Part shown: piece by piece, positions 45,512-56,546 of the stretch | Layout of the letters: each line of letters opens with the position of its first letter | Position numbering within the stretch: the first letter of the stretch is position 1 | NCBI GenBank assembly: GCA_015680685.1 | Contig: MNCI01025571.1 | Coordinates: forward strand, 219,632 to 283,631 | DNA length: 64,000 bases | Direction of reading: 5' to 3' | From: Gnetum montanum | Lineage: Eukaryota; Streptophyta; Gnetopsida; Gnetales; Gnetaceae | Position numbers and translations under genes: made by a program | Notes under the pieces: model-generated | What the model saw: only the letters and a program-made list of their open reading frames with translations | Databases searched by the model: none | Told to the model about the DNA's origin: nothing

Positions 45512-46849
45512 CTAGTTTGTATCCATGGGTGATTGATTATTCACTACACTAGCAAAGAGGAATTCATCAGGGAAATGATCAAAAATTGGATACTCATCCT
45601 CTTTGTTGTCCCATCGTAACCAAGATAAATGATCAACAAATACATTCTTGATGCCCTTGCGATCGATCATCGTTAAATCGAACTCTTGTAAGATTACAAG
45701 CCATCGTATGATACGAGGGCTTACCATTGGCTTATTCATGAGGAACTAGATTGCACTATGATCTATATGTATATATACTTTATATCCTAATACATAATGT
45801 CTAAAATTTTCTAGTATAAACACTACAACCATTAACTCTTTCTCTGTGGTAGTGTAGTTAAGTTGTGCACCAGCGATACTTCTGCTTGCACAGTGGATGT
45901 AATAAGGATGCTTTTGGTCATGTAACTGTGTAAGTATGGCTCCTAAAACATAGTTGGATGCATCAGTCATGATATGAAATGGTTTGAACCAATTAGGAGC
46001 TTGTAGAATGGGTGTTTCTACTAGCTTTTGTTTCAGAGTTTGGAAAGCTAATTCGCATTCCTTGGTCCACTCGAAAGGTATGTCTTTTTTTGTTAATTCC
46101 ACCAATGATTTGGCAACCTTTGAAAATTTCTTAATAAGTCTGCTATAGTAGCTAGTATGTCCAAGGAATGATCGAATATCTTTGAAAATTTCCCATTGAC
46201 GGGTAATTCCTTGGATAATTTTGATTTTCTCAGGGTCTACCTCTATCCTTGTGTGTGAGATTTTGTGCCCAAGTACTACATCTTCTTGGACCATCAAATG
46301 GATCTTCTTCCAGTTGAGCCTCAAATTAGTTTTGACACATCTTTTTAACACTTGCTCCAACCAGTCCAAGGCTTGATCAAAGTTTGCTCCATAAGTGGAG
46401 AAGTCATTCATAAAGACCTCCACACCATTCCCTATCTGTTGTTGGAATATGCTTAGAACTAGTCGTTGAAATGTTGTAGGGAAATTGCACAAGCCAAACG
46501 ACATCTGTTTGTATGCAAATGTTCCCCAAGGACTAGTGAACATAGTCTTGGTTTGGTCTTCTGGGGCTATTTGTATTTGGTTATATCCACTATATCCATC
46601 CAAAAAACTGTAATAGCGATGCCCTGCGATGGTGTCTAAGACTTGGTCGACAAATGGCAATGGAAAGTGATCTTTGAATGTTGCCATATTTAGTAGCTTG
46701 AAATATATGAATACCCTCCATTTGCCTCCCTTTTTAGGCACAAAAACTAAGGGGCTAACCCATTCGCTATCAGCAATGGGGTATATGAACCCAGCCTTGA
46801 GAAGCTGTTCGATTTCTTCTTTAATTACATACTTCAACTTAGGGTTCAA
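45512..46849 (-). pseudogene. A3 RT and RNase H with mutated catalytic box
   Basis: A 367-codon open stretch (46849-45746) covers RT and most of RNase H: NPKLKYVIKEEIEQLLKAGF, YPIADSEWVSPLVFVPKKGG, FLDGYSGYNQIQIAPEDQ, MSFGLCNFPTTFQR, then EVFMNDFSTYG where the family has FMDDFS. The AAT codon at 46408-46406 replaces GAT, a catalytic Asp-to-Asn change. LNWKKIHLMVQEDVVLGHKI, SFLGHTSYYSRL and the RNase H motifs FHIMTDASNYVLG, TTTEKELMVVVF and YIHIDHSAI follow; after a stop it continues to 45512 (LPWLRWDNKEDEYPIF-like end). The frame looks young, but the RT should be dead. Confidence 0.88.
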
Positions 46850-47383
46850 TCGCCTCTGCAGTTGTCTTCAAGGCTTCATGCAGGGGTTAGTGTAAATTCT
46901 ATGTTGGCATATCCTAGGATCTAGTCTAGTTAATTTGGGATATGACCAAGTGAAGGCTTCTGAACATTTATTTATTACATTTAGTAGTTCTTCTTTCTAT
47001 TGAGGAGTAAGCTTAGCATTGATAATTACCGATTTTTTGTTTTTAAGGAACATGTATTCCATACCGGTGGGCAATGGTTTCAGCTCGAGGGGCTCTTGCT
47101 TAAATTTCTTAGGGATTTTCAACTTCCCCCAGTTGATATTTTCAAGGTTAAGACTTGGAAGTTGTTGGTGGACTTGCTCTAATGCATCTATGTTATCGAT
47201 CTAAGTGCAAGTAAAACCCTCAGTTGGTTCCATGCATATAATTAAACTACTTTCTTGATCAGCTATTAGCCATGGGATGCCTTGCTATTGTATGGCTATT
47301 GCATACAAGCATCTTTGTATGTTGATCACTTGTGCACACTAATTGCATGTAGGAAATGTTAAACTTTGCACAACCCATGACCT

Positions 47384-47800
47384 CTACATGCAATTACACA
47401 CTGTGTCACTGTATGCAATGCATGGAACTTTCTTCTTCTCAATCTTTCTGAATGTGTTTTTCTTTGATATTTTCAGGGAAAGATCACGGATTCCTAGGCA
47501 CGTGTCAACTGTGCTTAGCCATGCTCTTTCCATTATGATTGAGAAGTCCCCCTTACCATTGTTCACCTGAATCACTAGGAAATCAGCTAGGTATGACCAC
47601 TTGCAAATAGTGGTGATGATGTCCTCCACTAATCCTAATGGGACAGTGATGGACTAGTCGGCCAACTCTAAAAAAATGTTGCTCTTTTTCAATGGAGGCA
47701 GGTTCCAAGCCTTGTACATTTCTTGAGAAATCAAGTTGACACTGGAACCTGAATCCAAAAGAGTCTTGCATGGTTCATTTCCAGCGAGTTGTAAGTATAT
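47384..47800 (-). pseudogene. A3 protease
   Basis: Minus strand CKTLLDSGSSVNLISQEMYK with an intact catalytic DSG (near 47750), LPPLKKSNIFLELAD, then a stop near 47655, VEDIITTICKWSYLADFLVI, MERAWLSTVDTCLGIRDLSL and KIEKKKVPCIAYSDTVCNCM. It would process Gag-Pol. The linker to RT follows at about 46850-47380. Confidence 0.75.
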
Positions 47801-47899
47801 CAGAGGACTCCCAGGATTAGAGAATTTCCTAGGAAGATGGCCAGCTTTGATCTAATCGGTGATGGCATGTGTTAGCATGATCATATGCATTGAGTACGG

Positions 47900-49756
47900 T
47901 GATTGGGTTGAAGGGGGCTCTGAAGTTTTGAATGATACCGAGGCATCTAAGAAATCAACTGCTTGTGATTGCAAGGGCTTGGTTGGACTATTGGTTCTAA
48001 AGAAAGGTCTTTTCTTCATGTGGTTGTTGGAACCAATAGTGGGATGAGAGTTAACAACCCTTGTGGTGTTACGTTGCTACGACTGGGTAGGGATTTCACC
48101 TTGCATAGTTGGAGCAGGTGGTAGTGGAGCCATTGGTGGAAGAGATGTAGCCGAATGAGAAGGATGATATGCTTTTGGGATAATGCCCCTAGAAGAGGGA
48201 GTTCCATAATACTCATGAGCTTGGTAGTGAGGTTGAGGAGTACTGTGACCAGTAGAGTCACATTGAGAGACTAGATGCTACACACAATATCCATATGGGT
48301 CAGGTTACCAGTAAGGATACTGTTGCCTTGGTGGTGGCATTCCCCATAATTGTGGGTATTACCACTATTGATATTGCTCAATCGGTTGTGGTGGAGTTCC
48401 ACTGGGATAATATGTTAAAGGTTGGTAGAATTGTCTTGGGTTACCTTGAGGATAAGATAATCTTTGGCGTGCTTGCTATTGGTTCAATTATGGGTTGAGT
48501 GCATACATCCTAGACTCTTGCAGATGTGAGATTACAGGGCAACATCCCTTAGGATGGTTATATTGACATATCTCACATCCACTATCATTGTCTATTTCCA
48601 AATCCACAACCTCTTCAATGATGGCAACTTTGCCCTTACCCTTGCTACGTGCATGTTCAACCTCTTTCTTTTTTCTTTTCTCACTGCCTTGCTCTCTAGA
48701 CTCCTCTACTATTTTAAGAACAGTTTGAAATCTATTATCTAGGGAATCTCACATTTGGTCTACATTTTCCAAAACTTCTGATGTCATCTTTGGATAGGTA
48801 AATTTTTCCTATTCACCATCTCTTTGAGTGGTGACTCTTCTTCATCCTCACAAAATCTTACTCCCCTCTTCCAAAGGGAAGGATCTCGGTTATACTCTTC
48901 CGCACTTTCTCTCTTCCATAGCTCACCTTCTTCCTTAGTAACTTGCTCCAATAGTCTTTGAATTTGATGGGACCTAAGCTCAGATAGTCTTCCTTGGGCA
49001 TAAGTCCCAAGGGTTCTTCTCATTTCATGCCTAAGCCCATCCACAAGATGGTGTGGTTGATCCCTTTGCAAATAACTATAGCCAGGACAATAATGTAATA
49101 GTGCATAGTATCAGTCCATGGTAGCATCCAAGGATTCATGTCCTCCTTGTTTCCAGCCTTGGATTTGCTATCACAAGTTAGACACTAGAGAGTATGTTTG
49201 GTACTTGTCATTAAATAGTTCTAACATAGTACTCCACCTACGAATGGATTCCAGTTCTAAAGATCAGTACCAGCTTTTCGCTTCTTAACTAATGTTCGTG
49301 GGAACAACTTAAGTTTTTTCCATTCGTTCTTTATGTTTTGTAAGTCACACACATCATGGAATTCTTGTAAATGATTTTGAGGATCAACGTTGTATCCCCC
49401 TTCAAATCGTGGGATGTTGTTCATATCTAATCTCTTAATCCTACTATGTTTCTGATGCCTTATTGGAATTCTAACAGCCTCAGTTATGTGCAACATACTT
49501 TGAGTAGCGAGGACGGAGTCATCGTAATCGTCTCGTCCATGGCGTTTATGATGCCTACGTTGTTCCCTACTTTCCCTTCTTCTATGTCGTGACTCTCTAG
49601 AGTGCCCTCGTTCCCTTTCTTGGTTATTTCATCTATGATTTCCACTTTGCCTACCTTTATTCCCATGGTCTTTTTCTTTATGACTACATCTAGATATTGA
49701 AGAAGAGGGTGAAGGAGATGATGAAGGTGAAGAAGAAGGAGAACTGTCATCATGAC
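47900..49756 (-). pseudogene. A3 gag, C-terminal part
   Basis: Capsid and Cys-rich region: LDMNNIPRFEGGYNVDPQNH (near 49400-49450), LQEFHDVCDLQNIKNEWKKL, QPHHLVDGLRHEMRRTLGTY, LLEQVTKEEGELWKRESAEE and SLWKRGVRFCEDEEESPLKE. It is cut at 49756 by T3 and its N-terminal part continues at 57759. Frames change near 49250 and stops are present. Confidence 0.75.
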
Positions 49757-50911
49757 TGTACCGTTTGAAATCATCGGTCTCCGGTTGGAAGGAAATAGAG
49801 ACCGTGGGATCACAGGACACACACAGAAGACCCTACCTTCGCCTGAGGGCGAGCTGGAATGAACGAAGGCAGAGTACCTTGGGTGGTCCACACGCGAATC
49901 AGACAAGGATTTCCCCAAATGTACACCGAGGTGCTATATGCTGGGTTATACGTAAATGGCATAACAAGCGTGGATCAGAGCGTAAACAGCGAAACGGATG
50001 CGAACAGAGCGTAGACGTAAATAAATGTAAACAGAGTAAATGCAACAATTAATGCAAATAGTAAATGATTTTGGGAAGAAAATGTAACAATGGAATTACA
50101 GAATGAAAGTACAATGCACTAGTCTAACGTAGTTGTGATGGGAACACAAGGTGGATGAAAAGCCCCGGTGGATGCAAGGATGGTTGTGGCTGGTTCGCAC
50201 TGTAGGCACAGTGTAGAGGCTGTCTGCTCAGCGTACAGGGTTTTCCAACGTAAAGGGCTTTGTACTCTGGTTCTCAACGTCTCTGCTCTCTGGTATGCTT
50301 GAGAATTTTGCCAACCCCCTGATTTCGTGAAAAATTGGGCTTTTATACAGGGTTTTGACGACAGACTCGGGTTGGAAGACACATGGCGCATTGACCGGGT
50401 GCAAGAGCGTAAAATTTACAAGTGTACAATATGTTATATTTGCTGGGCGTATACGCTATCTGCAGCGAGCGTAGACTATGAGCGTATACGCTAGCGTATG
50501 AATTTAGGCGTAGATGTCGTGAACGTTGGCGTATACGTTGATGGATGCTGGGCGTATACGCCGGGCATATACGCTAATGTGCTAGGCATATACGCTAGGG
50601 CGTATATGATGATGATCACTGCCTTGTACAAGTTTTTGCTTTGCAGTGTTGTTTTCATGCCATCTTTGGGGATTTCATGCTGGGCGTATACATCTGTTGT
50701 ACTTGCTGAGCATACATGTGAGGCGTGTACGCTGGACGTAGACGCTGTGAGCTTGAGCGTGTACACTGAGACTGCATACTTAGTGAAAATTAAGCATTTT
50801 GGTCTCCGAAGTTGCCATGTGTGACACTCGATATAGCTGTGATCGCCTGTGGATCCCGGGGACCTGTTCCTTATTGGACAAGTACCAAGCTCGAAAGTTT
50901 GTGGTGTTTCA
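49757..50911 (-). repeat. T3 3' LTR
   Basis: 1155 bp, TGTACC...GTGTTTCA. Minus-strand TATA box TATAAAAG at about 50342-50350. U3 (50350-50911) holds an array of AGCGTATACGCT-type palindromic units at about 50447-50770. A hand count against the 5' LTR gives about 20 differences in the first about 190 bp, 19 of them transitions. Confidence 0.92.
50447..50770. repeat. GCGTATACGC palindrome array in T3 3' LTR
   Basis: About ten intact or degenerate units built on the palindrome AGCGTATACGCT, spaced irregularly at about 15-45 bp (GGGCGTATACGCTA, GGCATATACGCT and similar). The array lies upstream of the minus-strand TATA box. Confidence 0.85.
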
Positions 50912-50981
50912 TTGGTCCCTCTTTGTTGACGCTTGGAGGAATCGACCCGAGAAGCGTCGACAAAGAAGTGCAAAACACCAC
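50901..50981 (-). repeat. stem-loop across the T3 LTR/PPT junction
   Basis: Outer arms GTGGTGTTT (50901-50909) and AAACACCAC (50973-50981) and inner arms CTTTGTTGACGCTT (50921-50934) and AAGCGTCGACAAAG (50952-50965) pair, with one G-T type mismatch. The U3 start (minus strand TGAAACACCAC) and the purine tract AAAGAGGGACCAA sit inside the stem. T1 has the equivalent at 5000-5069. Confidence 0.8.
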
Positions 50982-51926
50982 AAGAAACTTGATAGAGACC
51001 CTGTCCATTGCCACTTGACTAGACATCATCGCACCGTGTTCAATAGTACATGGGATTTAGAGGAATTTGCATCTGGGTAGGATCATGGAGATTCCGGGGA
51101 TTGGGAACTGCTTAAGGGATTTGTGCTTGGCAAAGGGGATGCTCTGCTGTGTCATGCTGATCCTTGTCAATAGCCATGATTTAGCAGACTTGGAATTCAA
51201 ACATGCGATGTGGGTCCTTTGGCTGAACAAGACTCTCGGTTAGTGTCCAAGAGATCTTGTTGGTAAGGCCAAAGCTACGTGATGATGCATTGCATTCTTT
51301 GGAGGAACAGGGCCCTTTTTTGAGGGAACCTGTTGGCGGAGAGCCAAAGCCATGCAGCTGGATGTTTCTAGATTGTTTTGACATGAGTACTTAGTTTTAA
51401 GATAACTGCCTTCCTACATGGGGCTTATATGGGAAGTGCCAGTTTTTTTTTAAATAAATTTTACTTTGATTCTGTACTCATGCATAAGTGCTATGTCGTG
51501 TGTTGCAACTGTTTCAAAGTGTTACAGTATGCAACAACGTGCTTAAAGTTTTGGATGTATTGGGTGTATCAAAGGTGTGACTGATAGAGAGTGTGTCAGG
51601 AGATGGGGACGTACTAGCGAATGGTTTGATTTAGTCTTGCCATGTGTGCTGTGAACATTGTCTCGTCTTGCTGCTTATGATGAAATGCATTCTTGTGCGA
51701 AACTTCCGAGTGTCATCCTACAAACATAACTCCAAGGAGATAAGAAAATCATGAGCAAATAAGTGAGCTTAGACTTACACAGTTACAGATGGAACAAAGA
51801 CATTGGAAGTGATTTTAAGCACTGTATATAAATGGCAGCAATGTTGGTAAGATTGTCTAATGGCAGGCGATGCAGTGATTCAGATGACTGAATGTGGCTG
51901 CAAGTTGTGAAACTGGAGATGAACTT
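50982..51926 (-). other. T3 3' untranslated internal region
   Basis: Non-coding in all frames as far as I can see; several stops per frame and no family signature. In T1 the comparable stretch lies between integrase and 3' LTR. Confidence 0.5.
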
Positions 51927-52220
51927 GCCAGTTTATAGTCTTAGTGGACTATCATGGGTTAGTTTTATGTCATAACCCATTGGACATTGCCCGTTTAGCG
52001 TCGTGGCGGATGTTATGTTGCCAGTTTCTAGTCTTAGCGGACCATGAAGAGGCAAACCAGTTTATAGTCTTAGCGGACTTTGGTGAATGTGACTGTGGCA
52101 GTTTACTTGTCATGCCAGAAGGATGCTAGTTTATCATCATTGTAGACACTGTGTGGTATTTGTTTAGCGTCATGATGCCAGGACGAGCTGTGGTATTAGT
52201 TTCAAGTCATAATGCCAGGA
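51927..52220. repeat. 23-bp motif array in T3
   Basis: Copies of GCCAGTTTA-n(2)-GTCTTAGCGGAC: 51927-51950, about 51989-52010, 52020-52042, 52055-52079, about 52124-52148, and degenerate ones near 52161 and 52198. It lies between protease and 3' UTR, exactly where pol is missing. Two more copies are inside the coding region (53748-53770, 53832-53854). Confidence 0.8.
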
Positions 52221-52639
52221 TTGCTCTGTGTGGATGCATGCGTGTGCGTCTGTATGATCCTATAAATAAAAGCTACTAGAGAAAAGAATATTAAATAACA
52301 ACTGTAGAAAACATGAACTGAAATGCCCCAATAAATAGAAATAATGTGAAACAGTGGTAGTTTAAGGCCTTTTCGGGCCATGGTTTAGTTTAAGGCCTTT
52401 TCGGTTGTTGTGGGTGTTGCTTCACTAATACAATACCAACTAAGGTGACATATGCACAGCGAACAAAGGTGAAGAGTGGGCGGAGATTAGACGTGTCTTT
52501 GGCCACAGGGGAGTTGTGATTATGTGCTTGTTTCTTAGTCAGACATAGTCTAGGAGGCGTGCTAGTTTGCTCTAAGAGGCTTTCATTTTTTACCCCTCAT
52601 TCGAGCATTTTAGCTCTAGGTGTTGTGTTTGTTGTTGTG

Positions 52640-53110
52640 GGTGTTGCTTCAAGAGGCTCCTCTCTCAAGACTTGTGACATATCTGTGTTGTGGTCAACTT
52701 GAAAGGGAGTGTTGTTGCCATGTATAGTGACTTGTCCACCTTCGTATGGAAGGCGGATTTCTTGATGTATCGGTGAGGAAATAGATCGTTGTTATGCTAG
52801 CCAATGTCTACCAAGAATCATGTTGAAACTGGGCATCTCTTCTATGATAGTGAATTTTGCGCTGGTGGGGAATTGTTCTCTTGCCACAAAGGCTAAGTTG
52901 ATTATGCCCTTAACTGTGACATATGATCCATTGAAAGATTTTAAACATGAGGTTTCTGTTGGCATGATCTCATCTGCCATGCCTAGTTTGTCGATGACAG
53001 AGTATAGAACTACGTTTGTTGCCGCACCGTCATCAACATGCACTTTGCGAATGGTACATTGCCCGACACGCACACTAATTGATAATGGAGCTGTTGTGAC
53101 TTCTCCTCAT
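52640..53110 (-). pseudogene. T3 aspartic protease
   Basis: Minus strand: VGQCTIRKVHVDDGAATNVV, LGMADEIMPTETSCLKSFNG, VTVKGIINLAFVAREQFPTS and FTIIEEMPSFNMILGRHWLA. This is the retropepsin of Tat-like elements, with VDDGAATN at the place of the active-site D-S/T-G. The frame continues as a linker (QEIRLPYEGGQVTIHGNN) to about 52640 and then decays into the array; no RT begins. Confidence 0.75.
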
Positions 53111-53250
53111 TCAGGGTTACGTTTAACTGCATCATCACGAAAGGCTAAGGTGTTTGAACCCAATCCTTGTGGTGTGTGTTGTGAAATCGTTGCACGGATG
53201 GATTCCATGTTAGCAGGGATGTCCTCTGTAACAGGAATGGATGCTAACAT

Positions 53251-54159
53251 TTACGGTAAGGCTTCATGATGAGTTGATGATGTCATGACCAAATCGTACA
53301 AGCTCATGGTTGTGTTCTTTTGTTTGAGCGTTTGTTTCACCTGGGCCAGTGTAGCTACAAAGTCTGTGTTGTCTGTTGTTGTGTTGGTTGCCTCTGTATG
53401 GGTTGAGGGCTTGGGCCTGGTTTGTTTGGGATTAGGGGCAGGGCCCCCAATGTTTAGTTGTTGTATATTAGGTGTGTCCTTTGTTTCAGCTTTGGGTGTT
53501 GTTCGTTGTTCGGTTATCCTCTTCTGTTGCCATTTGGTAGGATTATCCGTGTTGTTGGCAAGGTTGACTCTTGAGGGAGGAGAGGTTGAGTTGTTTCCTA
53601 CAGTTGGGCTTAGGGTAAGTGAGGGGCCATCGCGTGGTGGCACTTTTGTGACAAATGGGAGTTTAGGAGGTGTTGTTGTTGTTTGACTAGCTTGGTGTGG
53701 CACCTTGATAATGAAAGGTTTCTTTGTTGTTGTCATTGGTGCAACATGCCAGTTTAATGTCTTAGCGGACGACTGTGGTGGTGCTTTGACCACAAAGGGT
53801 GTCTTCGGTGCTTGGGATTGCGTTGCATCTTGCCAATTTAACGTCTTAGTAGACATGTGAGGTGGTGGTACCTTGACCACAAAAGGTGTCATCGGTGCTC
53901 TAGGTGGCACCTTGGTGATGATGGGAGGTCTCTTGCTCATAGAGGCGGAGAGGATTGTTGCCTTACTAGGAGGCACATGGATCACAAAAGGTTGCCGCAC
54001 AGGTTTAGGCTTACTATCTATGCCAATGGAGTTTATGACATAGGAGGCATCATTTGTGCTGGGTTGATTCAGGGTGTTGATGTTCAATTGGTCCCGTTCT
54101 ATCATTGCTTGTAGATCATCCTTTAACGCATGACAGGTGTCGGTATTGTGACCGGACAT
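53251..54159 (-). CDS. T3 gag C-terminus and repeat-rich linker
   Basis: About 302 open codons. It begins with the zinc-finger-like part MSGHNTDTCHALKDDLQAMI (preceded by CHYH in the same frame across a stop). A proline-rich linker with five repeats of the form PF-V/I-V/I-K-V-P follows. Two of them contain the peptide KTLNW, encoded by the 23-bp motif also seen outside genes. The frame is intact over 900 bp, the longest open stretch of T3. Function: nucleocapsid-like RNA binding for the first part; none known for the repeats. Confidence 0.65.
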   Translation of the reverse strand: MSGHNTDTCHALKDDLQAMIERDQLNINTLNQPSTNDASYVINSIGIDSKPKPVRQPFVIHVPPSKATILSASMSKRPPIITKVPPRAPMTPFVVKVPPPHMSTKTLNWQDATQSQAPKTPFVVKAPPQSSAKTLNWHVAPMTTTKKPFIIKVPHQASQTTTTPPKLPFVTKVPPRDGPSLTLSPTVGNNSTSPPSRVNLANNTDNPTKWQQKRITEQRTTPKAETKDTPNIQQLNIGGPAPNPKQTRPKPSTHTEATNTTTDNTDFVATLAQVKQTLKQKNTTMSLYDLVMTSSTHHEALP

Positions 54160-54360
54160 TTAGTGGTAGTGACAGAATTGGTCTAACTTGAAATGTCATG
54201 GAATCGGGGGCTCATTTGGTGTTGCTAAGGTGGGGTTCCTCAGTAACTCGCAGTACCTATCATGTCGGCGGCGAGCATTCTCCGCTACGTGTTTGTATTG
54301 GATTTTCCCAGCTTTGAGGAGTTGCTCTAGTAGCGGTGTGTACTTAGAGCGCTCCTTGCG

Positions 54361-55920
54361 TTAAAAATTGGACCTTAAGGTGGCCCCTATTGTTGCAGGC
54401 GGGTTGGTACTGGTGTTAGTTGTTTTTGTGCTTGCGGCCATACTTTCCATTGTTGCCTTTTGTTTGGCAACGTGTTGGTTCTTGTAAGCCACATAGGTAG
54501 GGTCATTGCCAGTTTGTGCAGCTTGTTCAATGTTCTTGATCTGTTTGAATGCTTGGCTCAATGTTTGAGCACTTAGGTAGTACAGTTTTGACTTAATGAA
54601 GTCATTCACATCTCCCTTCAGAATCGTAAGCAAATACTTTTCAAGGATGGGCTCATGAAGTTCATTAAGGGTTGCACTCCATTGTTGGATGAACTTTTGC
54701 ACAAGCTCAAGTGGTGCTTGTTTCACCTGTATCAGAGTGTCTAGGGTTGCTTCAGGCTTCAGGTTGTACTTAAACCTGGTAATGAACTGATGTAATAGAT
54801 TCTCAAGAGAGGATTTGGAGTTACGAGATAAGGCTCGGTACCAGTCCAAGGCTACGCTCGTTAAGGACATAGCAAACAAGCGCAAGATTGCGTGGGGCCA
54901 AGCTTGAAGCAATAGAGTTTCTAATTGAAACATGACTATGTGAGCATTCGGATCTCCCTTCCCGTTGTATTTGGTCAGCTATGGAAGTGTGATTCCCTTG
55001 GGCAAGGCTAACAGTGGCACTGAAGAGCTAATTGGATCGTCGCGGTAGAAATCCAATACTTTAACTTGTTCAGTGTTGTCAGCTTTGAGTTGCTTTACCT
55101 CATCCGCTACCGCTTGCATCATCTATTTTTCTTCTGCCCACTCTTGAGCGGTAGGGAGATTAGTTGGTTGGGGAGGTTGTTGGGTTGTCATTTGTTGCTG
55201 TGGAGCAATGTTCAGAGTTGTGGTTGTGGGGTGTGACACATTGAAGTGAGTGGGTTGTTGAACAAGGGGTATGGTTCCTTGCCTAGCCACAAACTGTGAA
55301 GTGACACCCTGGATGTGCGGGGCCGATGTAGTGAAAGTGGCCCCATGCATTTGCGCGCGCGGTATGTACTAGATGGAGATGGGGGTGGGTAATCTCTATT
55401 GGGATACTAGTGCTTGTGTGCTCATTGACACTTGGTGAGTGGTCGTCTGTCCCATGTGAGGATGGAGTGATGGGTTCACGTAGGCATGGGGACTGAGGGT
55501 GTGGTATGAATCCTCAGGTTCGGATTGTGCCTCGAAGTCATCTACATCATGTTGGTTTTGGGGCTCCTTAGTGGGTCGCCGTGTGTTTTCCCCCCTTGCC
55601 AGAAGGAGTTGGGAGATGAGCCTATGATGTGGATCAGAAAGGGGGATGATGTCATATACGGAGGGGGCAAATTCATGACCTCCTATGTATATGTGCTCGA
55701 AGTTTCGTTTTGCCTCCTGTTCTGTGTGGTCAATAGGAAGGTTGGCCTGAATCTTCACACAGATGTAGTTATACTGTTCTTGTGTGGAGAATATGAAGGC
55801 ACGTGCACTGGAGTTTTGGGATGATTCCATGGTGATGTGTGACGGGGCAGCGTATGAGCTAGCTAACAAGTGCTGAGTGTATTTCGGGCTAAGTGTGCAG
55901 AGTGTCCGGCATGTGAACAC
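54361..55920 (-). pseudogene. T3 gag
   Basis: Minus-strand capsid region (54933-54361): ETLLLQAWPHAILRLFAMSL, ALDWYRALSRNSKSSLENLL, FITRFKYNLKPEATLDTLIQ, KQAPLELVQKFIQQWSATLN and LTILKGDVNDFIKSKLYYLS, the retrotransposon gag fold. Upstream are KYNGKGDPNAHI, a Gln/Thr/Pro-rich segment (55123-55350) and an N-terminal part starting near 55830 (MESSQNSSARAF). Stop codons near 55395, 55122, 54970 and 54360 break it. Confidence 0.8.
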
Positions 55921-56193
55921 TGAAAATTTTTCTAAGTGTCCACCATGTACAGTGTAAACGGGAGAAAATTTGGTTAAGTATGAAATTATGAATCATAGTC
56001 GTACACGGATGGCAATCTCGGGTAAGAGGAAGTCATATCGGAATTGTTATGTTGTGTGTATTGTATGCCTTGGACAAGGTGATCCATGTTGGTGGTTGTT
56101 AGTACTTAGACCGGTTTGAAGTGGGTGCAAATCGTAGTGAATTCAACTTTGAAACGGGCTCGTTTTGTGTGTTTTTATTGAAAAAACACTATA

Positions 56194-56450
56194 GTGGTAC
56201 TGTAGCAGCGTAAACACTGTAGCAGCGTAGACACTTTAGCAGTGTAAAAGCATTGTAGCAGCGTAGACATTGTAGCAGTGTAAACACTGTAGCAGCATAG
56301 ACACTATAGCAGCATAAACACTGTAGTAGCGTAGATGCTGGGATTTTTGCAAATAGAGTTAGCGTAGACACAGTAGCAGCGTAAACATTGTAGTAGCGTA
56401 AAAGCATTGTAGCAGCGTAGACACTGTAGCAGCGTAAACACTGTGAGTTC
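56194..56450. repeat. 17-bp minisatellite in the T3 leader
   Basis: About a dozen units of CACTGTAGCAGCGTAAA with small length and base changes, interrupted once near 56340-56360 (GGGATTTTTGCAAATAGAG). It lies between the PBS side and gag. The units share GTAGC/GCGTA words with the U3 palindromes of T1 and T3. Confidence 0.85.
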
Positions 56451-56520
56451 TGCAGAAAGGGTCGGCGTGTACTCAACAACGTAAACACTGAGAGCTCTGA
56501 AGCACAACAAGTTTAAGATA

Positions 56521-56546
56521 GAGGCCCTCCTTCTAGCGCTAATTTT
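56521..56546 (-). other. candidate PBS region of T3
   Basis: The minus strand after the 5' LTR reads AAAAATTAGCGCTAGAAGG, then AGGGCCTC. A TGGCGCTAGAAGGAGGGCC-like site has probably mutated to TTAGCGCTAG. I cannot name the tRNA with confidence. Confidence 0.45.

Noticed and set aside
50491-50973. 160-codon minus-strand frame with repeated Tyr/Ala/Pro peptides and the opposite-strand frame at 50498-50824
   Set aside because: Produced by the GCGTATACGC array of the T3 LTR; repeats without stops give open frames on both strands.
53285-53686. 133-codon plus-strand frame rich in Val, Leu and Gly resembling membrane segments
   Set aside because: Antisense to the T3 linker frame; the hydrophobicity comes from reversed Pro/Thr/Lys codons.
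56194-56450. CRISPR-like regularly spaced repeat
   Set aside because: Units of 17 bp without unique spacers, in a plant retrotransposon leader; a minisatellite.
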